Part shown: piece after piece, positions 23,435 to 25,611 of the stretch | Layout of the letters: each line of letters opens with the position of its first letter | Numbering within the stretch: the stretch's first letter is position 1 | NCBI GenBank assembly: GCA_031282985.1 | Contig: JAITCR010000093.1 | Coordinates: forward strand, 1-25,611 | Direction of reading: 5' to 3' | DNA length: 25,611 nucleotides | Origin: Nitrososphaerota archaeon | GTDB taxonomy: Archaea; Thermoproteota; Bathyarchaeia; Bathyarchaeales; Bathycorpusculaceae | Position numbers and translations under genes: made by a program | The notes under the pieces: model-generated | Database searches by the model: none | What the model was told of the DNA's origin: nothing | What the model saw: the letters and a program-made list of their open reading frames with translations, nothing else

Positions 23435-24658
23435 CTATGTAAGAGTTTGGTTCCAATAGCAAATTCTGTCGTATTTTCCAGTTACTGGAAACTGTGAGTC
23501 ATCGTAAACTATGTCCAAGTTTATACCATACCGGTCTATTAGTTTTCGAGAAATATCCCAAATTACGGGAGAATATTCATCTGAACTCCAAATCCAAACA
23601 CGATCATCTATACGTCGCATACCCCAGCCATAATTTTGTGGAAGCACCAAAACAGCTTCAACTGAGGATACGCGTTTTGTTGTTGACTTATTTATATCTG
23701 CCCAAAGTTTCTGAAGCGTTTCAAAATGATCCTCTGTAAGAACCCCATAAGGATTATTTTCAATTGCAGGATAATCAAAAATTATAAGATACTTTGCACC
23801 TGCCTGATACGCCATAACCATTTGCCTGTAAATCTCGTCTCCACTGTCTAAATAGGGCGGCTCGTCATATTTCCAAGTTGCAATAGCGCCCCAATCTTTG
23901 TCCTGTAAATGTGCAGCACCTTTAGTTAAGTCAATTTCTTGCATTATACTTGCATTATTTCCAAGTTGTGCAAAAACAACATCATACCCACCCAAATAGT
24001 CCCACCAAAAGAGAGCATAATCAGAAACAAATGTAGGAATTGAATTATTTCTTAAAAAGGCAATATCACGATCCTGCTGCATATAGGTAATATAAATTTG
24101 AGCTTCATCATCATAATTACGTATGTCACCATTTAAGTAACCTTCAATCGATTCAAGAAGATTTTGGTAACGTCCAGAATTAGCTCCAGGAATCTTTAGA
24201 CGATTATTTAAGTTTGTGAAATAATCTTCCCAGTCATAGTCAAGCTGGTTGCCACCTGGTTCATCATAGTAATATACCCCTAAAAATTTGTCTCCATATC
24301 GTTGCGTAGCATTTTGAACCCAAAGTTTTTGCCAAGGATATTCAGGGTTAAACCACCCGAAATATACGATAATATTTAACCCCTGAGAAATAGCATAATC
24401 ACAGATTTCGGTGGTTGCGGTCATGTTAGTACTAATGGGGCCTGATTGTAGAACGAAGAGATTAGTGTAGTTTTTAATTTTGTCGATTAACAGTATAGCT
24501 TCATCTGTGGCATTTCCACAGAAACTTACACCAAGATACACAGTTTCAGGAGGTTCGTTATCTACAATTGGTTTAGATGTTAAAAGTACTAATGATAATA
24601 AAATAGCAATTATCGTAAGTATGGTAATGAAGATAATGGAAACATGTTTTATGGATAT
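23435..24658 (-). CDS. Membrane-anchored extracellular protein of unknown function; apparent ATA start
   Basis: The long frame is usually closed at GTG 24541 (368 residues), but the same frame continues upstream without a stop as SIKHVSIIFITILTIIAILL, an ideal single anchor, followed by SKPIVDNEPPE. GGAGGT lies nine bases before ATA 24656-24658, exactly where ATG would be expected, and no ATG, GTG or TTG exists in frame above 24541. I therefore place the start at ATA, giving about 407 residues. The outside domain has many N-x-S/T sites and segments such as IIVYFGWFNPEYPW and FLGVYYYDEPGGNQLDYD, which recall TIM-barrel glycoside-hydrolase-like proteins with an acidic DEP motif. That comparison is weak and no family is assigned. 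Confidence 0.65.
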   Translation of the reverse strand: MSIKHVSIIFITILTIIAILLSLVLLTSKPIVDNEPPETVYLGVSFCGNATDEAILLIDKIKNYTNLFVLQSGPISTNMTATTEICDYAISQGLNIIVYFGWFNPEYPWQKLWVQNATQRYGDKFLGVYYYDEPGGNQLDYDWEDYFTNLNNRLKIPGANSGRYQNLLESIEGYLNGDIRNYDDEAQIYITYMQQDRDIAFLRNNSIPTFVSDYALFWWDYLGGYDVVFAQLGNNASIMQEIDLTKGAAHLQDKDWGAIATWKYDEPPYLDSGDEIYRQMVMAYQAGAKYLIIFDYPAIENNPYGVLTEDHFETLQKLWADINKSTTKRVSSVEAVLVLPQNYGWGMRRIDDRVWIWSSDEYSPVIWDISRKLIDRYGINLDIVYDDSQFPVTGKYDRICYWNQTLT

Positions 24659-24886
24659 ATCGTAGCAACCTCCATTTGAAAGTGTTTAACCATTTTCCGT
24701 GCCGCATTTTTAGTACATTTTACCAATTGACTGTTAAATTAATTTGATTACAATAGGATTTAAGTGCTTTCCCAAATCAGTTCCAACGTTTAAAAAACGT
24801 GTAACATCCATAATGAATTTTTCAACACCAAAACAGATAAAAGCGGCTTTACACCCATCAAAGCGTTAATAAGAGGAAAAATTAGT

Positions 24887-25087
24887 ATGCCATCAGAAAT
24901 GACTGACGTTGAAAGTTTCGTGGCGATGAGCGCCAAAGCAAAGCATTGTCAAGTTAAAAGGAACAAAGATAGCGTTAAACTTAAACTTCGCACTTCAAAT
25001 CAGTTGTACACACTTAAAATTGAGACGCTTCGAGCTGATGAGATTATAAAAAAACTTAAGTGCGAAATAAAAGAAAAAGAAGAATAG
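24887..25087 (+). CDS. rpl38e: Ribosomal protein eL38
   Basis: 66 residues, the size of the family. MPSEMTDVESFVAMSAKAKH, then VKRNKDSVKLKLRTSNQLYTL align without gaps in pattern to eL38 (MPKEIxDxxxFLxxARRKDAxxVKIKKNKDxxKFKVRxSxYLYTL). The protein binds 23S rRNA in the large subunit. Archaeal eL38 is patchy and largely confined to TACK and Asgard groups, which supports the lineage inference. AAGAGGA precedes the ATG. It stands alone, with no other ribosomal gene next to it, and is followed directly by an IS1-like remnant. The C-terminal helix is highly charged (KKLKCEIKEKEE). Confidence 0.88.
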   Translation: MPSEMTDVESFVAMSAKAKHCQVKRNKDSVKLKLRTSNQLYTLKIETLRADEIIKKLKCEIKEKEE

Positions 25088-25155
25088 CCTTTTAATTTTG
25101 AGAGTATTGCAAAAAGGATTATAAGTTAGTTTAGCCCTTTGTACCTGCAAGGGTT

Positions 25156-25611
25156 ATGGAATGTTCCAAGTATGAAAGCCAACGTTATGTTAAAACAGGC
25201 GTTAATCACAACAGGCAACGCTACAAATACAAAAACTGCGGATACCAATTCACACAAACCACAGACAAAAACGCCACAAAACGCGCCTTCGCCCCATACC
25301 CCTATGTCGCTGGATTATCCATAAATGCCATTGGACGCATACCCAATGCCGAACCCTCCACTATACTGTACCGGGTGAAGAAATTTACCTTAAAAACCTG
25401 TGAAAAAACCGTCCCACAAGGTGAAGTTTTGGTTGAGTTGGAGGAGATGTGGTACTTTTTGTGCTCAAGAAAAACAAGGTTTGGGTCTGGAAGGCGTATT
25501 GTCGAACTGCCAGAGATTGGTGAATTGAGGATGCGGTAGCCGAAGAACCCAGACATTGAAGGCCATCTCCGAAAACATCTTAACTATCAAGGGTATAATG
25601 TGCAGTAAAAG
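25156..25611 (+). pseudogene. Decayed IS1-like transposase, cut by window edge
   Basis: The N-terminus MECSKYESQRYVKTGVNHNR and RYKYKNCGYQFTQT is the IS1-type zinc ribbon, but two of its four cysteines are changed to tyrosine (CSKY for CxxC, YKYKNC for YxCKNC). It continues through a helix-turn-helix region (GLSINAIGRIPNAEPSTILYR) to VLVELEEMWYFL, the first catalytic motif. A frameshift near 25465 is needed to reach KKNKVWVWKAYCRTARDW, and a further shift and stop to reach GCGSRRTQTLKAI. Inactive. Same family as the remnant at 960-1453 but on the opposite strand; the right end is outside the window. Confidence 0.7.

Overview
The window reads as the chromosome of an archaeon of the TACK/Bathyarchaeia kind. 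Support: a complete Cdv (ESCRT) division cluster that includes CdvA, an archaeal-type leucyl-tRNA synthetase, a ribosomal protein eL38 gene, GGAGGTGAT-type ribosome binding sites and TTTATAAA-type TATA boxes. The lineage is an inference from gene content; no 16S rRNA or universal marker set is present.

Layout. 1-1470 is a scrap heap: the C-terminus of an IS630-like transposase, a gene end broken at an 11-C run, one small secreted protein, a frameshifted zinc-ribbon fragment and a decayed IS1-like element. 1744-5415 (minus) is a compact cell-division operon: ESCRT-III paralogue - cdvA - cdvB - cdvC, with a small two-helix membrane protein diverging from it. 6259-9286 (minus) holds a HEAT-repeat gene (frameshifted), a peptide-modifying type radical SAM/SPASM enzyme and an MFS transporter. 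9362-14339 is a mobile-element island: an IS1182-family element bounded by 21-bp inverted repeats and interrupted by three later insertions (one intact ISAzo13-like element and two non-coding MITE-like elements), each flanked by TAA, followed by abutting remnants of IS630 and IS5 elements. 14406-17401 is leuS behind a short overlapping ORF. Next come a DUF998-like membrane protein, tRNA-Arg(UCG) and an iron/corrinoid-type ABC uptake locus: permease, frameshifted methyltransferase and dockerin-bearing binding protein on minus, ATPase diverging on plus. The window ends with a large anchored extracellular protein whose best start is ATA, eL38, and another decayed IS1-like element running off the edge.

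How the genes work together. The cdv cluster would supply the whole membrane-scission machine: CdvA as membrane platform, two ESCRT-III proteins as filament formers and CdvC as the disassembling ATPase. All three non-ATPase proteins carry a proline-rich motif of the type that binds the CdvC MIT domain. The ABC locus is a complete importer apart from the broken methyltransferase. Most broken genes here are broken at homopolymer runs, so either slippage or assembly error must be kept in mind. The sequence also alternates between AC-rich and GT-rich blocks of about 0.5-1.5 kb that switch inside genes, most sharply in the middle of the intact transposase.
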